14,663 nt of DNA from an uncultured bacterium (lineage in GTDB: Bacteria; Pseudomonadota; Gammaproteobacteria; Burkholderiales; Burkholderiaceae_F). Position 1 is the stretch's first letter. Each line of letters opens with the position of its first letter. A program made the translations under genes and the position numbers. Positions 4,720 to 11,765 of this stretch are shown here, one piece after another. The DNA lies in assembly GCA_905215795.1 (NCBI GenBank), contig CAJMRV010000025.1, forward strand, positions 1-14,663, written 5' to 3'. A model generated the notes under the pieces. The model made no database searches, was not told where the DNA came from, and worked only from the letters and a program-made list of their open reading frames with translations.

Positions 4720-6843
4720 ATGACCATGTTCCATAAAGTCTCCAAGACGTTCCAGATGGGTGAACACACCGTCACCCTGACCACCGGCGAAATCGCCCGC
4801 CAGGCCTCCGGCGCCGTCGTCTGCCAGATGGGCGACACCGTCGTGATCGCCACCGTCGTGGCCAAGAAGGAAGCCAAGCCCGGCCAGGACTTCTTCCCGC
4901 TCACCGTCGACTACCTGGAAAAGACCTACGCCGCCGGCAAGATCCCCGGTGGCTTCTTCAAGCGTGAAGGCCGTCCGACCGAAAAGGAAACGCTCACGAG
5001 CCGCCTGATCGACCGTCCGATCCGCCCGCTCTTCCCTGAAGGCTTCTACAACGAAGTCCAGGTCATCGTGCACGTCCTCTCCTGCGACCCGCAGATCGAT
5101 CCGGACATCCCCGCCCTGATGGCCGCCTCCGCCGCCCTCTCCGTCTCCGGCATTCCGTTCCTCGGCCCGATCGGCGCCTGCCGCGTGGGCTACATCAACG
5201 ACGAATTCGTCATCAACCCGACCGCCGACCAGCTCGCCGACTCCAAGCTCGACCTCGTCGTCGCCGGCACGCAGCGCGCCGTCCTGATGGTTGAATCCGA
5301 AGCCGACCGCCTCTCCGAAGAAACGATGCTCGCCGCCGTGACGACCGGTCACGAAGCGATGCAGGCCTGCATCAAGGCCATCAACGAGCTCGTCGCCGAA
5401 GCCGGCAAGCCGGCCTGGGACTGGAAGCCCGCTCCCGCCAACGAAGCCCTCGTCAACCGCATCAAGGAAATCGCCGGTGAAGGCCTCGAAGCCGCCTACG
5501 CGATCCGCTCCAAGGGCGAACGCACCGAGAAGCTGCGCGCCGTCTACGCCCTCGTCGAGGAAACCCTCGCCAAGGAAGCCGAGGAAAAGGGCGTCGACGC
5601 CCCCGATTCCAACGAAGTCAACGAGATCCTCTTCAAGATGGAGGCCAACCTCGTCCGTTCGAACATCCTCGCCGGCAAGCCCCGCATCGACGGCCGCGAC
5701 ACCCGCACGGTCCGCCCGATCGAAATCCGCCAGTCCCTGCTCCCGCGCACCCACGGTTCCGCCCTGTTCACCCGCGGCGAAACCCAGGCCCTCGTCACCA
5801 CGACGCTCGGCACGAAGCAGGACGAACAGATCATCGACGGCCTCGGTGAAGAAGTCCACGAACGCTTCCTCCTGCACTACAACATGCCTCCGTTCGCCAC
5901 GGGCGAATGCGGCCGCGTTGGCAGCCCGAAGCGCCGCGAAATCGGCCACGGCCGTCTCGCCAAGCGCGCCCTGAAGGCCGTCCTCCCGAGCCCCGAGGAA
6001 TTCCAGTACACGATCCGCGTCGTCTCCGAAATCATGGAGAGCAACGGCTCCTCCTCGATGGCCTCCGTCTGCGGCGGCTGCCTGTCGATGCTCGACGCCG
6101 GCGTGCCCCTCAAGGACTACGTGGCCGGCGTGGCCATGGGCCTGATCAAGGAAGGCAACAAGTTCGCCGTCCTCACCGACATCCTCGGTGACGAAGACCA
6201 CCTCGGCGACATGGACTTCAAGGTCGCCGGCACGGCCGACGGCGTGACCGCCCTCCAGATGGACATCAAGATCGAAGGCATCACGACCGAGATCATGAAG
6301 GCCGCCCTCGCGCAGGCCCATGAAGGCCGTCTGCACATCCTCGGCAAGATGCACGACATGGCCGGCGGCGGCGCCAAGGAACTCTCCGACTTCGCCCCGC
6401 GCATGGTCTCCTTCAAGATCGACCAGGACAAGATCCGCGACGTGATCGGCAAGGGTGGCTCCACCATCCGCGCCCTCACGGAGGAAACCGGCACCCAGAT
6501 CAACGTCGAGGACGACGGCACGGTCACGGTCTCGAGCCCCGACATGGCCCGAGTCGCCGAAGCCCGCCGCCGCATCGAGATCCTCACGGCCAAGGTCGAA
6601 CCGGGCAAGGTCTACGACGGCAAGGTCACGCGCCTGCTCGACTTCGGCGCCATCGTCGAAGTGCTCCCGGGCAAGGACGGCCTGCTCCACATCTCGCAGA
6701 TCGCCAACGAACGCGTCAACCAGGTCTCCGACTACCTCAAGGAAGGCCAGGAAGTCCGCGTCAAGTGCATCGAGTGCGATGAAAAGGGCCGCGTGCGCCT
6801 GTCGATGAAGGCCCTCCTTCGCGACGAAGACGCCGAGAAGTAA
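4720..6843 (+). CDS. pnp: Polyribonucleotide nucleotidyltransferase (PNPase)
   Basis: 707-residue cytoplasmic 3'-to-5' phosphorolytic exoribonuclease of mRNA decay, able to polymerise in reverse, and a usual degradosome component. Domain order is complete: first RNase PH domain (about 10–145, with PGQDFFPLTVDY, EGRPTEKETL and RLIDRPIRPLFPEGF), helical linker, second RNase PH domain (about 325–555) with LPRTHGSALFTRGETQ near 343–358, GSPKRREIGHGRLAKRA, SNGSSSMASVCGG and the catalytic loop GDEDHLGDMD where D491 and D497 match the E. coli active-site Asp pair, then a KH domain with IGKGG (576–580) and an S1 domain (about 626–697). There are two ATGs (4720 and 4726); the first is used, but neither has a strong ribosome-binding site. 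It lies downstream of rpsO and ends with a strong terminator. Confidence 0.98.
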   Translation: MTMFHKVSKTFQMGEHTVTLTTGEIARQASGAVVCQMGDTVVIATVVAKKEAKPGQDFFPLTVDYLEKTYAAGKIPGGFFKREGRPTEKETLTSRLIDRPIRPLFPEGFYNEVQVIVHVLSCDPQIDPDIPALMAASAALSVSGIPFLGPIGACRVGYINDEFVINPTADQLADSKLDLVVAGTQRAVLMVESEADRLSEETMLAAVTTGHEAMQACIKAINELVAEAGKPAWDWKPAPANEALVNRIKEIAGEGLEAAYAIRSKGERTEKLRAVYALVEETLAKEAEEKGVDAPDSNEVNEILFKMEANLVRSNILAGKPRIDGRDTRTVRPIEIRQSLLPRTHGSALFTRGETQALVTTTLGTKQDEQIIDGLGEEVHERFLLHYNMPPFATGECGRVGSPKRREIGHGRLAKRALKAVLPSPEEFQYTIRVVSEIMESNGSSSMASVCGGCLSMLDAGVPLKDYVAGVAMGLIKEGNKFAVLTDILGDEDHLGDMDFKVAGTADGVTALQMDIKIEGITTEIMKAALAQAHEGRLHILGKMHDMAGGGAKELSDFAPRMVSFKIDQDKIRDVIGKGGSTIRALTEETGTQINVEDDGTVTVSSPDMARVAEARRRIEILTAKVEPGKVYDGKVTRLLDFGAIVEVLPGKDGLLHISQIANERVNQVSDYLKEGQEVRVKCIECDEKGRVRLSMKALLRDEDAEK

Positions 6844-6858
6844 TTCTCTGTGACGGTG

Positions 6859-6888
6859 CCGTCCGCACCCCGCAAGGGGCACGGACGG
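6859..6888 (+). terminator. First hairpin after pnp
   Basis: CCGTCCG (6859–6865) with CGGACGG (6882–6888); inside, CCCC with GGGG around a GCAA loop across a CA/CA internal loop. No T-run follows. It lies directly ahead of the canonical terminator and probably protects the pnp mRNA 3' end. Confidence 0.5.
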
Positions 6889-6896
6889 TCCTGATC

Positions 6897-6933
6897 GAAC
6901 CGATCGCCCGTCGAGGCGGTCGGTTCTTTTTTT
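6897..6933 (+). terminator. Intrinsic terminator of pnp
   Basis: GAACCGATCGCC (6897–6908) pairs with GGCGGTCGGTTC (6915–6926), 12 bp with one T·G, followed by seven T (6927–6933). Strong Rho-independent terminator. Confidence 0.92.
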
Positions 6934-6950
6934 CCGGGAACCGAACCTTG

Positions 6951-6980
6951 TTGGTCTGTTTTCCCTCGCTAAGGTACAAT
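6951..6980 (+). promoter_or_regulatory. Promoter of tpiA–secG
   Basis: TTGGTC (6951–6956) and TACAAT (6975–6980) with an 18-bp spacer. A second TACAAT lies 12 bp downstream (6987–6992) as part of a direct repeat GTACAAT-N5-GTACAAT. The leader to the tpiA start is about 120 nt and contains a possible GCATT/AATGC stem and a T-run near 7055, so post-initiation control is possible. Confidence 0.6.
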
Positions 6981-7106
6981 ACCCTGTACAATTCGTGAAC
7001 CGAGCGCCTTGCACTGCATTTCCCCCATGGAATCCAATGCAAAGCGTTCTGTTGCTTTTTTTCGAACGTTCCGCCCAGCGGACAGAATCTCCGGAGAACA
7101 CACAAC

Positions 7107-7838
7107 GTGCGTAAACAACTCGTCATAGCGAACTGGAAATGCAACGGCTCCCTCGAGGCCAACGCCTCCTGGATGGCGGGGTTCAACCCGCTCGCCGCGG
7201 ACCTTCCCGCTGAAACGGTCGTCTGCGCCCCCTTCGTGTACATCCCCCAGCTCGTCGCGGGCCTCAATGTCGAGGTCGGCGCCGAGAACGTCTCGGCCAC
7301 GGCCGACGGCGCCTTCACGGGCGAGATCTCCGCTGAAATGCTCCGCGACATCGGCGCGACCTGGTCGATCGTGGGCCACTCCGAAAGGCGCAAGCTCTTC
7401 GGCGAGTCCAACGAAACCGTCGCCCTGAAGGCCGCCCGACTCGTCGAAGCGGGCCTCAAGCCGGTCGTCTGCGTCGGTGAGACGCTCGAGGAGCGCAAGG
7501 AGGGCCGCACGCTCGACGTGGTGCTCGCACAGCTCGACGCCGTGCTCGACAAGGTCCCGGCCGCCCGTCTCGGCGCCCTGGCCTACGAGCCCGTCTGGGC
7601 GATCGGCACCGGCGTCTCCGCCGGCCCCGACGAGGCCCAGGCCGTCCATGCCGCGCTGCGCGGACACGTCGCCCGCCGCGACGCGGAGGCCGCCTCCCGC
7701 CTGCGCATCCTCTACGGTGGTTCGGTCAAACCCGGCAACGCACGCGAACTCTTCAAGATGCCCGACATCGACGGCGGCCTCATCGGCGGCGCCGCGCTCG
7801 TGGCGTCGGACTTCATCAACATCGCCCGTGCCTTCTGA
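7107..7838 (+). CDS. tpiA: Triosephosphate isomerase
   Basis: 243-residue cytoplasmic TIM-barrel enzyme interconverting dihydroxyacetone phosphate and glyceraldehyde 3-phosphate in glycolysis and gluconeogenesis. All catalytic elements are present: N9 and K11 in ANWKCNG, electrophile H91 in IVGHSERR, catalytic base E161 in AYEPVWAIGTG where the mobile loop begins, and the phosphate-gripping YGGSVKP and GGLIGGAAL near the end. The start is GTG, chosen because GGAGA (7093–7097) lies 9 nt upstream and because the second residue of the canonical N-terminus follows directly. It is followed after 38 bp by secG, the usual betaproteobacterial pair. Confidence 0.98.
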   Translation: MRKQLVIANWKCNGSLEANASWMAGFNPLAADLPAETVVCAPFVYIPQLVAGLNVEVGAENVSATADGAFTGEISAEMLRDIGATWSIVGHSERRKLFGESNETVALKAARLVEAGLKPVVCVGETLEERKEGRTLDVVLAQLDAVLDKVPAARLGALAYEPVWAIGTGVSAGPDEAQAVHAALRGHVARRDAEAASRLRILYGGSVKPGNARELFKMPDIDGGLIGGAALVASDFINIARAF

Positions 7839-7876
7839 GAAAAGCACGTTCAATTCAACTCTAAGGTTTTATTACC

Positions 7877-8245
7877 ATGCAGTTTTTGCTCAGCATCGCT
7901 CTCGTTTTGCAAATCATTTCCGCCGTCGTGGTGATCGTGCTCGTCCTGATGCAGCACGGCAAGGGCGCTGACCTTGGTGCCGCCTTCGGTGCCGGTGCCT
8001 CCGGTTCGCTCTTCGGCGCGAGCGGCAGCGCGAACTTCCTTTCGCGCTCCACGGCCGTCGCCGCCACGGTGTTCTTCTGCTCGACCCTCCTCCTGACGAT
8101 CGCTTCCGGCGCGTTCACCAAGAACACGAAGAAGCCCGCCGAAGGCGTCCTGTCGACCGTCACGCAGGAGCAGGTATCCCAAGAACATGGTAAAAATGAC
8201 GTCAAATTGCCGGAACAGTCCCCCAGCAAGGACATTCCGCGCTAA
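7877..8245 (+). CDS. secG: Preprotein translocase subunit SecG
   Basis: 122-residue inner-membrane protein, the small accessory subunit of the SecYEG channel. Two transmembrane segments lie at about 3–24 and 54–77, separated by the conserved cytoplasmic loop MQHGKGADLGAAFGAGASGS, followed by LFGASGSANFLSR. The C-terminal tail (about 80–122) is hydrophilic and typical of betaproteobacterial SecG. A TAAGG ribosome-binding site is at 7862–7866. It is transcribed with tpiA and followed by tRNA genes. Confidence 0.96.
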   Translation: MQFLLSIALVLQIISAVVVIVLVLMQHGKGADLGAAFGAGASGSLFGASGSANFLSRSTAVAATVFFCSTLLLTIASGAFTKNTKKPAEGVLSTVTQEQVSQEHGKNDVKLPEQSPSKDIPR

Positions 8246-8280
8246 TATATCGCTTCTCGACTGACGGAGAACACCTCAAG

Positions 8281-8309
8281 TTCAAACGATCCTCAGTCGG
8301 GAATAAAAT
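8281..8309 (+). promoter_or_regulatory. Putative tRNA promoter
   Basis: TTCAAA (8281–8286) and TAAAAT (8304–8309), 17-bp spacer, ending 10 bp before tRNA-Leu. An inverted repeat CGACTGA (8258–8264) / TCAGTCG (8293–8299) brackets the -35 region. Read-through from secG is also possible, as no terminator lies between. Confidence 0.5.
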
Positions 8310-8319
8310 CAGACGGGCC

Positions 8320-8404
8320 GCGGTCGTGGCGAAATTGGTAGACGCACTATCTTGAGGGGGTAGCGGAGAGATCCATATGAGTTCAAATCTCATCGACCGC
8401 ACCA
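8320..8404 (+). tRNA. tRNA-Leu (anticodon GAG)
   Basis: 85-nt class II tRNA with encoded CCA (8402–8404). The acceptor stem GCGGTCG pairs with CGACCGC. The D-loop has the bacterial AATTGGTAGAC pattern. The anticodon stem is CTATC/GGTAG with loop TTGAGGG, giving GAG at 8354–8356. It has a long variable arm and a T-loop TTCAAAT. The location after secG is conserved in Burkholderiales. Confidence 0.96.
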
Positions 8405-8409
8405 TTGAC

Positions 8410-8487
8410 TGGGGTATAGCCAAGTCCGGTTAAGGCAGCGGATTCTGAATCCGCCATGCGTAGGTTCGAATCCTACTACCCCTGCCA
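8410..8487 (+). tRNA. tRNA-Gln (anticodon CTG)
   Basis: 78-nt tRNA starting 5 nt after tRNA-Leu, with encoded CCA (8485–8487). The anticodon stem is GCGGA/TCCGC with loop TTCTGAA, so CTG lies at 8445–8447. The T-arm is GTAGG-TTCGAAT-CCTAC. The discriminator base is G (8484), as GlnRS prefers. The first acceptor pair is T8410 opposite T8483, a U·U mismatch where enterobacterial tRNA-Gln has a weak U–A. Both tRNAs are probably cut from one transcript. Confidence 0.95.
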
Positions 8488-8514
8488 GCGCCTCGATTTT
8501 CGAGACTGATGAAG

Positions 8515-8542
8515 GAGATCCGCAACGGATCTCTTTTTTTTT
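8515..8542 (+). terminator. Intrinsic terminator after the tRNAs
   Basis: GAGATCCG (8515–8522) pairs perfectly with CGGATCTC (8526–8533) around a CAA loop and is followed by nine T (8534–8542). It closes the tpiA–secG–tRNA unit. Confidence 0.95.
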
Positions 8543-8605
8543 GCCCGTCGGTTCCGTCCCCGGACCTTCACCGTCGCCCCACCATCCCTACTCCCAACGG
8601 AGGAG

Positions 8606-8633
8606 TTGCCCTCCGACGCCGTTGTGCTAGAGT
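8606..8633 (+). promoter_or_regulatory. Putative nikR promoter
   Basis: TTGCCC (8606–8611) and TAGAGT (8628–8633), 16-bp spacer, with TG at 8625–8626 just before the -10 (TGC-TAGAGT, extended -10). I see no GTATGA…TCATAC NikR-type operator here, so self-repression through the E. coli site is not evident. Confidence 0.5.
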
Positions 8634-8699
8634 GGATTCAAGGCGGAGCGCCCCGACCAGGCGCCGCACCGCCACAGGACAACGACCACGAGGACGACC

Positions 8700-9281
8700 A
8701 TGCAGCGCTTCACCATCTCGATCGACGACGAACTCGCCCGCCATTTCGACCGCCTCATCATGGGACGGGGCTACGCCAACCGTTCGGAGGCCTTCCGGGA
8801 CATCGTGCGCGACATCCTCAAGCGCGAAGTGGAGAAGGTCAACCCCCTCATGCGCGCCGTGGGCGTGATCAGCTACGTCTTCAACCACCACGAGCGCCAG
8901 CTCTCGAGCCGTCTCGCCGACCACCAGCACGAACACACCTCGATCATCGTCTCGACGATGCACGTGCACCTCAACCACGACGACTGCGTGGAGACGGTGG
9001 TCGTGCGCGGCACCATCAAGGACATCCAGTCCGTCGCAGAGCAGATCATCACGGCCCCCGGCGTGCGCCACGGACAGCTCAACGTGATCCCGGCAGACGA
9101 GGACGACGAGGACCCGGGGCATCCCCACGAACACTTCCACGGGCACGACCACGAACATCCCCACGCCGAGGAGGAGGAACCCGACGAGGAGCCCTTCCTC
9201 GACGCATCACGCGCCCCCGAGGACGACGGACGCTGGCACCTGAGGGTGCCCGCCCATGAACGCCTGAGAAAGAAGCGCTGA
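8700..9281 (+). CDS. nikR: Nickel-responsive transcriptional regulator NikR with a His-rich C-terminal extension
   Basis: 193 residues, against about 130–150 usual for NikR. Residues 1–45 are a ribbon-helix-helix DNA-binding domain (MQRFTISIDDELARHFD, GRGYANRSEAFRDIVRD). Residues 52–131 are the ACT-like nickel-binding domain. High-affinity ligands align as H77, H88, H90 (MHVHLNHDDC) and C96, matching H76/H87/H89/C95 of the E. coli protein; GVRHGQLNVIP closes the domain. Residues 132–193 are extra: acidic ADEDDEDP, then GHPHEHFHGHDHEHPH (140–155) with eight His, then EEEEPDEEP. Family role: Ni2+-bound tetramer represses nickel uptake genes. ATG 8700 has GAGGA 5 nt upstream. No nickel transporter or urease gene is in the window. 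The tail may store or sense nickel or other metals. Confidence 0.93.
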   Translation: MQRFTISIDDELARHFDRLIMGRGYANRSEAFRDIVRDILKREVEKVNPLMRAVGVISYVFNHHERQLSSRLADHQHEHTSIIVSTMHVHLNHDDCVETVVVRGTIKDIQSVAEQIITAPGVRHGQLNVIPADEDDEDPGHPHEHFHGHDHEHPHAEEEEPDEEPFLDASRAPEDDGRWHLRVPAHERLRKKR

Positions 9282-9303
9282 GCACTCCCTGAACACGCCT
9301 GAA

Positions 9304-9334
9304 ACGGCCCCGCGTACTCCATCGCCGGGGCCGT
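9304..9334 (+). terminator. Hairpin after nikR
   Basis: ACGGCCCCG (9304–9312) pairs perfectly with CGGGGCCGT (9326–9334), 9 bp with a 13-nt loop, 22 bp after the nikR stop. No T-run follows, so it may need Rho or serve as a 3' stabiliser. Confidence 0.5.
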
Positions 9335-9448
9335 ACGCATTCCCGGAGCCCCGTCCCGTGTCCCGTCCTTTGTCCTCCCTCAACCGAACCCTGAAAAAGT
9401 CGCGGTGGATGCAACAAATCGTGAACAGGCACCGTCGGGAACGTAGAC

Positions 9449-9460
9449 AATGTATACAAT
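9449..9460 (+). promoter_or_regulatory. -10 box and palindrome upstream of the MarR gene
   Basis: TACAAT (9455–9460) is a good -10 box with no clear -35 partner. It overlaps TGTATACA (9451–9458), a perfect palindrome whose flanks are partly symmetric (A9449 with T9460). A MarR dimer here would cover the -10, consistent with autorepression of the marR–MFS operon. Transcription would begin near 9467. Confidence 0.45.
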
Positions 9461-9494
9461 CAGCTCATCGGAACCTAGTATTAACCCCGATTCC

Positions 9495-9995
9495 ATGATC
9501 AAAATTGAAAAGACGCTCTGCTTCCGCCTGATGAAGGTGCGCCGCCACGTCGTCGAGGAGACCAAGGCGGAGTTCACCGCCCAGGACTTCACGTTCGACA
9601 ACTACGTGCTCCTCGTCGTCGTGGGCGACCACGACGGGCTCTCGCAGTCGAACCTCACGAGACGCCTCGGCAAGGACAAGACCGTCGTGGCGCGCCTCCT
9701 GGACAAGTTCGAGGGGATGGGCCTCATTGAACGCCGTCCCGCCGGGGACCGCCGCACCAAGGCGCTCCACCTCACGGAGAAGGGACGCCTCGTCGTCGCC
9801 TCCCAGCAGCGCTGCGTGCTCGAAGGCGAGAAGCGGGTCACCTCGGTCCTCACGCCCGAAGAGCGCGCCACACTCGTCTCCCTTCTCGACAAGGTCCTCC
9901 GGGGCCGCGCCGACCCCGACGACGGGAATGACGACGCACGAATGAACGACACGAACGACACCCAAGACACCAAGGCATCCGGAACGAAGAAGTGA
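9495..9995 (+). CDS. MarR-family transcriptional regulator
   Basis: 166-residue winged-helix regulator of the MarR/SlyA type. Dimerisation helices are at each end; the DNA-reading part is near residues 36–93 and includes GLSQSNLTRRLGKDKTVVAR (recognition helix) and the wing RRPAGDRRTKALHLTEKG with the MarR hallmark D-R…LT. Such proteins normally repress a neighbouring efflux operon and let go when a small molecule binds. An earlier in-frame ATG at 9450 lies inside the likely -10 box, so ATG 9495 is preferred, although it has no clear ribosome-binding site; the start is uncertain. The C-terminal 25 residues are hydrophilic and rich in Asp, Asn and Thr. The stop overlaps the MFS start by one base (TGATG). 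Confidence 0.92.
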   Translation: MIKIEKTLCFRLMKVRRHVVEETKAEFTAQDFTFDNYVLLVVVGDHDGLSQSNLTRRLGKDKTVVARLLDKFEGMGLIERRPAGDRRTKALHLTEKGRLVVASQQRCVLEGEKRVTSVLTPEERATLVSLLDKVLRGRADPDDGNDDARMNDTNDTQDTKASGTKK

Positions 9996-11416
9996 TGAAG
10001 AAAGAGAAGATGTCCCCCCACCACAGGAAGATCCTGCTCACCGTGATGCTCGCGAGCTTCCTGACGCCCTTCAACGGCTCGGCGATGAACATGAGCCTGC
10101 CGGACCTCCAGAACGAGTTCCAGGTGGCCACCTCGAGCCTGAGCTGGGTCATATCGCTCTTTTTGATGACCTGCGCGGTGTTCCTGCTCCCTGCGGGCCA
10201 GCTCTCCAACAGCCTCGGCAAGCGCCGGCTCTTCCTCTGGGGGACCGCGCTCTTCACGCTCTCCTCGATCCTCACGCAGTTCGCCTCCACCTTCACGATG
10301 CTCCTCGTCTTCCGGACCGTCCAGGGCGTCGCTTCGGCGATCCTCTTCACGACGAGCATGTCGATCGTGGCCCTGGCGTTCCCGCCGCGGGAGCGCGGCC
10401 GCGCCTTCGGCCTCGTCGTCTCGGTCGTGTACGCGGGCCTCGCCCTGGGTCCCGTGATCGGGGGCTTCCTCAACTACCAGTTCGGCTGGCGCTCGATCTT
10501 CTGGTTCACCGCCGCGGTGGGCCTGGCGAGCTGGCTGATGACCGTGTTCGTGATGAAGGAGGAGTGGGTGAGCGATCCCGACTCCCGTCTCGACGTCACT
10601 GGGGCGCTCCTCTGCGGGCTCTCGCTCGTGCTCGTCATGCTCGGCCTCTCGGAGATCAACCGCTTCGAGCCGGCCAAGTGGATCCTCCTTGCGGGCGTCG
10701 TCACGACCGCCGTCTTCGTCGTCAACCAGTACGGCAAGGAAAAGCCCCTGCTCCCGGTGCGCATCTTCATGGAGAACCGCACCTTCACGCTCTCGAACCT
10801 CGCGGCGATGCTCAACTACGCGGCCACCTTCGCGGTGGGCTTCCTGATGAGCCTCTACTTCCAGAAGGTCGACGGAATGAACTCCCAGGAGGCGGGCCTC
10901 TTCATGCTCGTCACCACCGTGATCATGACCTTCCTCTCGCCCGCCATGGGCGCACTCTCGGACCGCGTGAGCCCGCGCATCCTCGCCTCCTCCGGAATGG
11001 CCCTGATCGCCGTGGCGCTCTTCGCGATGATCCACGGGATCGAAACCGACTCGCGCGTGCAGATCGTCTTCTGCCTGGCGCTCCTCGGCGTGGGCTTCGC
11101 GCTCTTCTCGGCCCCGAACAACAACTCCGTGATGAGCTCCGTGCCCAAGCACTACGTGAGCCTCGCCTCCTCGGTGATCAACCTCGTGCGCCTGATCGGG
11201 CAGGTCCTCTCGATGGCCGTCGTCGCCTACATCCTCTCGCGCCACGTCCCGGAGGCGGTCTCCGAAACGCACACCCTCACCACCAACATCGAGATCGCCC
11301 TGGCGGCCTTCGGCGTGATCTGCCTCGTGGGCGTCGTGCCCTCCTACGTCCGCGGGAACGTTCGTCATGCCCACGATGCGCCCGCATCTGATGCGGCGCA
11401 GAGAAAGGAAGCCTGA
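9995..11416 (+). CDS. MFS exporter, DHA2 (EmrB/QacA-like, 14-TM) family
   Basis: 473-residue inner-membrane proton-coupled exporter. The N-terminal part shows MNMSLPDLQNEF (TM1 end, DHA family motif), a motif A-like loop GQLSNSLGKRRLF between TM2 and TM3, and motif C in GLALGPVIGGF, the antiporter signature, followed by QFGWRSIFWF. About 13–14 hydrophobic segments can be traced, matching DHA2 rather than the 12-TM DHA1 group. The C-terminal tail is hydrophilic with several His and Asp. Translation starts in the TGATG overlap with the MarR stop, implying coupling; a later ATG (10010) is an alternative. The substrate cannot be told from sequence. A MarR neighbour suggests drugs, phenolics, bile compounds or fermentation products. 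A terminator follows. Confidence 0.92.
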   Translation: MKKEKMSPHHRKILLTVMLASFLTPFNGSAMNMSLPDLQNEFQVATSSLSWVISLFLMTCAVFLLPAGQLSNSLGKRRLFLWGTALFTLSSILTQFASTFTMLLVFRTVQGVASAILFTTSMSIVALAFPPRERGRAFGLVVSVVYAGLALGPVIGGFLNYQFGWRSIFWFTAAVGLASWLMTVFVMKEEWVSDPDSRLDVTGALLCGLSLVLVMLGLSEINRFEPAKWILLAGVVTTAVFVVNQYGKEKPLLPVRIFMENRTFTLSNLAAMLNYAATFAVGFLMSLYFQKVDGMNSQEAGLFMLVTTVIMTFLSPAMGALSDRVSPRILASSGMALIAVALFAMIHGIETDSRVQIVFCLALLGVGFALFSAPNNNSVMSSVPKHYVSLASSVINLVRLIGQVLSMAVVAYILSRHVPEAVSETHTLTTNIEIALAAFGVICLVGVVPSYVRGNVRHAHDAPASDAAQRKEA

Positions 11417-11470
11417 TTCACGACTGAATACGGACCGCCCCGGCAGCCGTCCGCACGCGTTTTTCCTCAA

Positions 11471-11506
11471 GGGGATCCGACCACGTGTCCGGGTCCCCTT
11501 CTTCTA
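11471..11506 (+). terminator. Terminator of the marR–MFS operon
   Basis: GGGGATCCG (11471–11479) pairs with CGGGTCCCC (11490–11498), 9 bp with one T·G, followed by TTCTTCTATT. The preceding AA can also pair with the first TT. Good Rho-independent terminator with an interrupted T tract. Confidence 0.8.
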
Positions 11507-11765
11507 TTGCGTGTGAACGAACGGACAGCACGGAAAAGACATCCGGCTCCCCGGCGCCTCCCCTCCCCTTGAAAACAGCCGATGCGGGGATTTCCCGTTT
11601 CATGGACTCAAAAACAACAACGTCTTGGTGTTACTCCTTAGGATGGACACCTCAAACCCATTGATATTTCATGGGTTTCACTCACTTTGACGGCCGGAGG
11701 CCTTACCAGGGCGCCCCGTTCGGCCCATGATGGAGTCATGACACCTTGAAAAGGAGGGCTCCCTC
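11507..11765 (+). promoter_or_regulatory. Upstream region of the carrier–hydrolase operon with an inverted repeat
   Basis: About 260 bp with no gene. The main feature is AAACCCAT (11654–11661) and ATGGGTTT (11671–11678), a perfect 8-bp inverted repeat around a 9-nt AT-rich centre, a plausible operator. A second palindrome, GTCATGAC, lies at 11735–11742 close to the ribosome-binding site. I could not find a convincing sigma70 -35/-10 pair, which suggests an activator-dependent promoter or one I cannot recognise. Confidence 0.45.

Noticed and set aside
4714..7101. 795-residue open frame on the minus strand opposite pnp
   Set aside because: Low-complexity acidic/glycine-rich product, antisense to an intact and highly conserved pnp.
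9450..9494. Upstream ATG start for the MarR regulator
   Set aside because: It overlaps the best -10 box and palindrome, so the codon would not be in the mRNA if that promoter is used. Not fully excluded, because the downstream ATG lacks a good ribosome-binding site.
9602..11470. 622-residue minus-strand frame opposite marR and the MFS gene
   Set aside because: Repetitive Glu/His/Arg composition with no domain, explained as a shadow of the two real genes.
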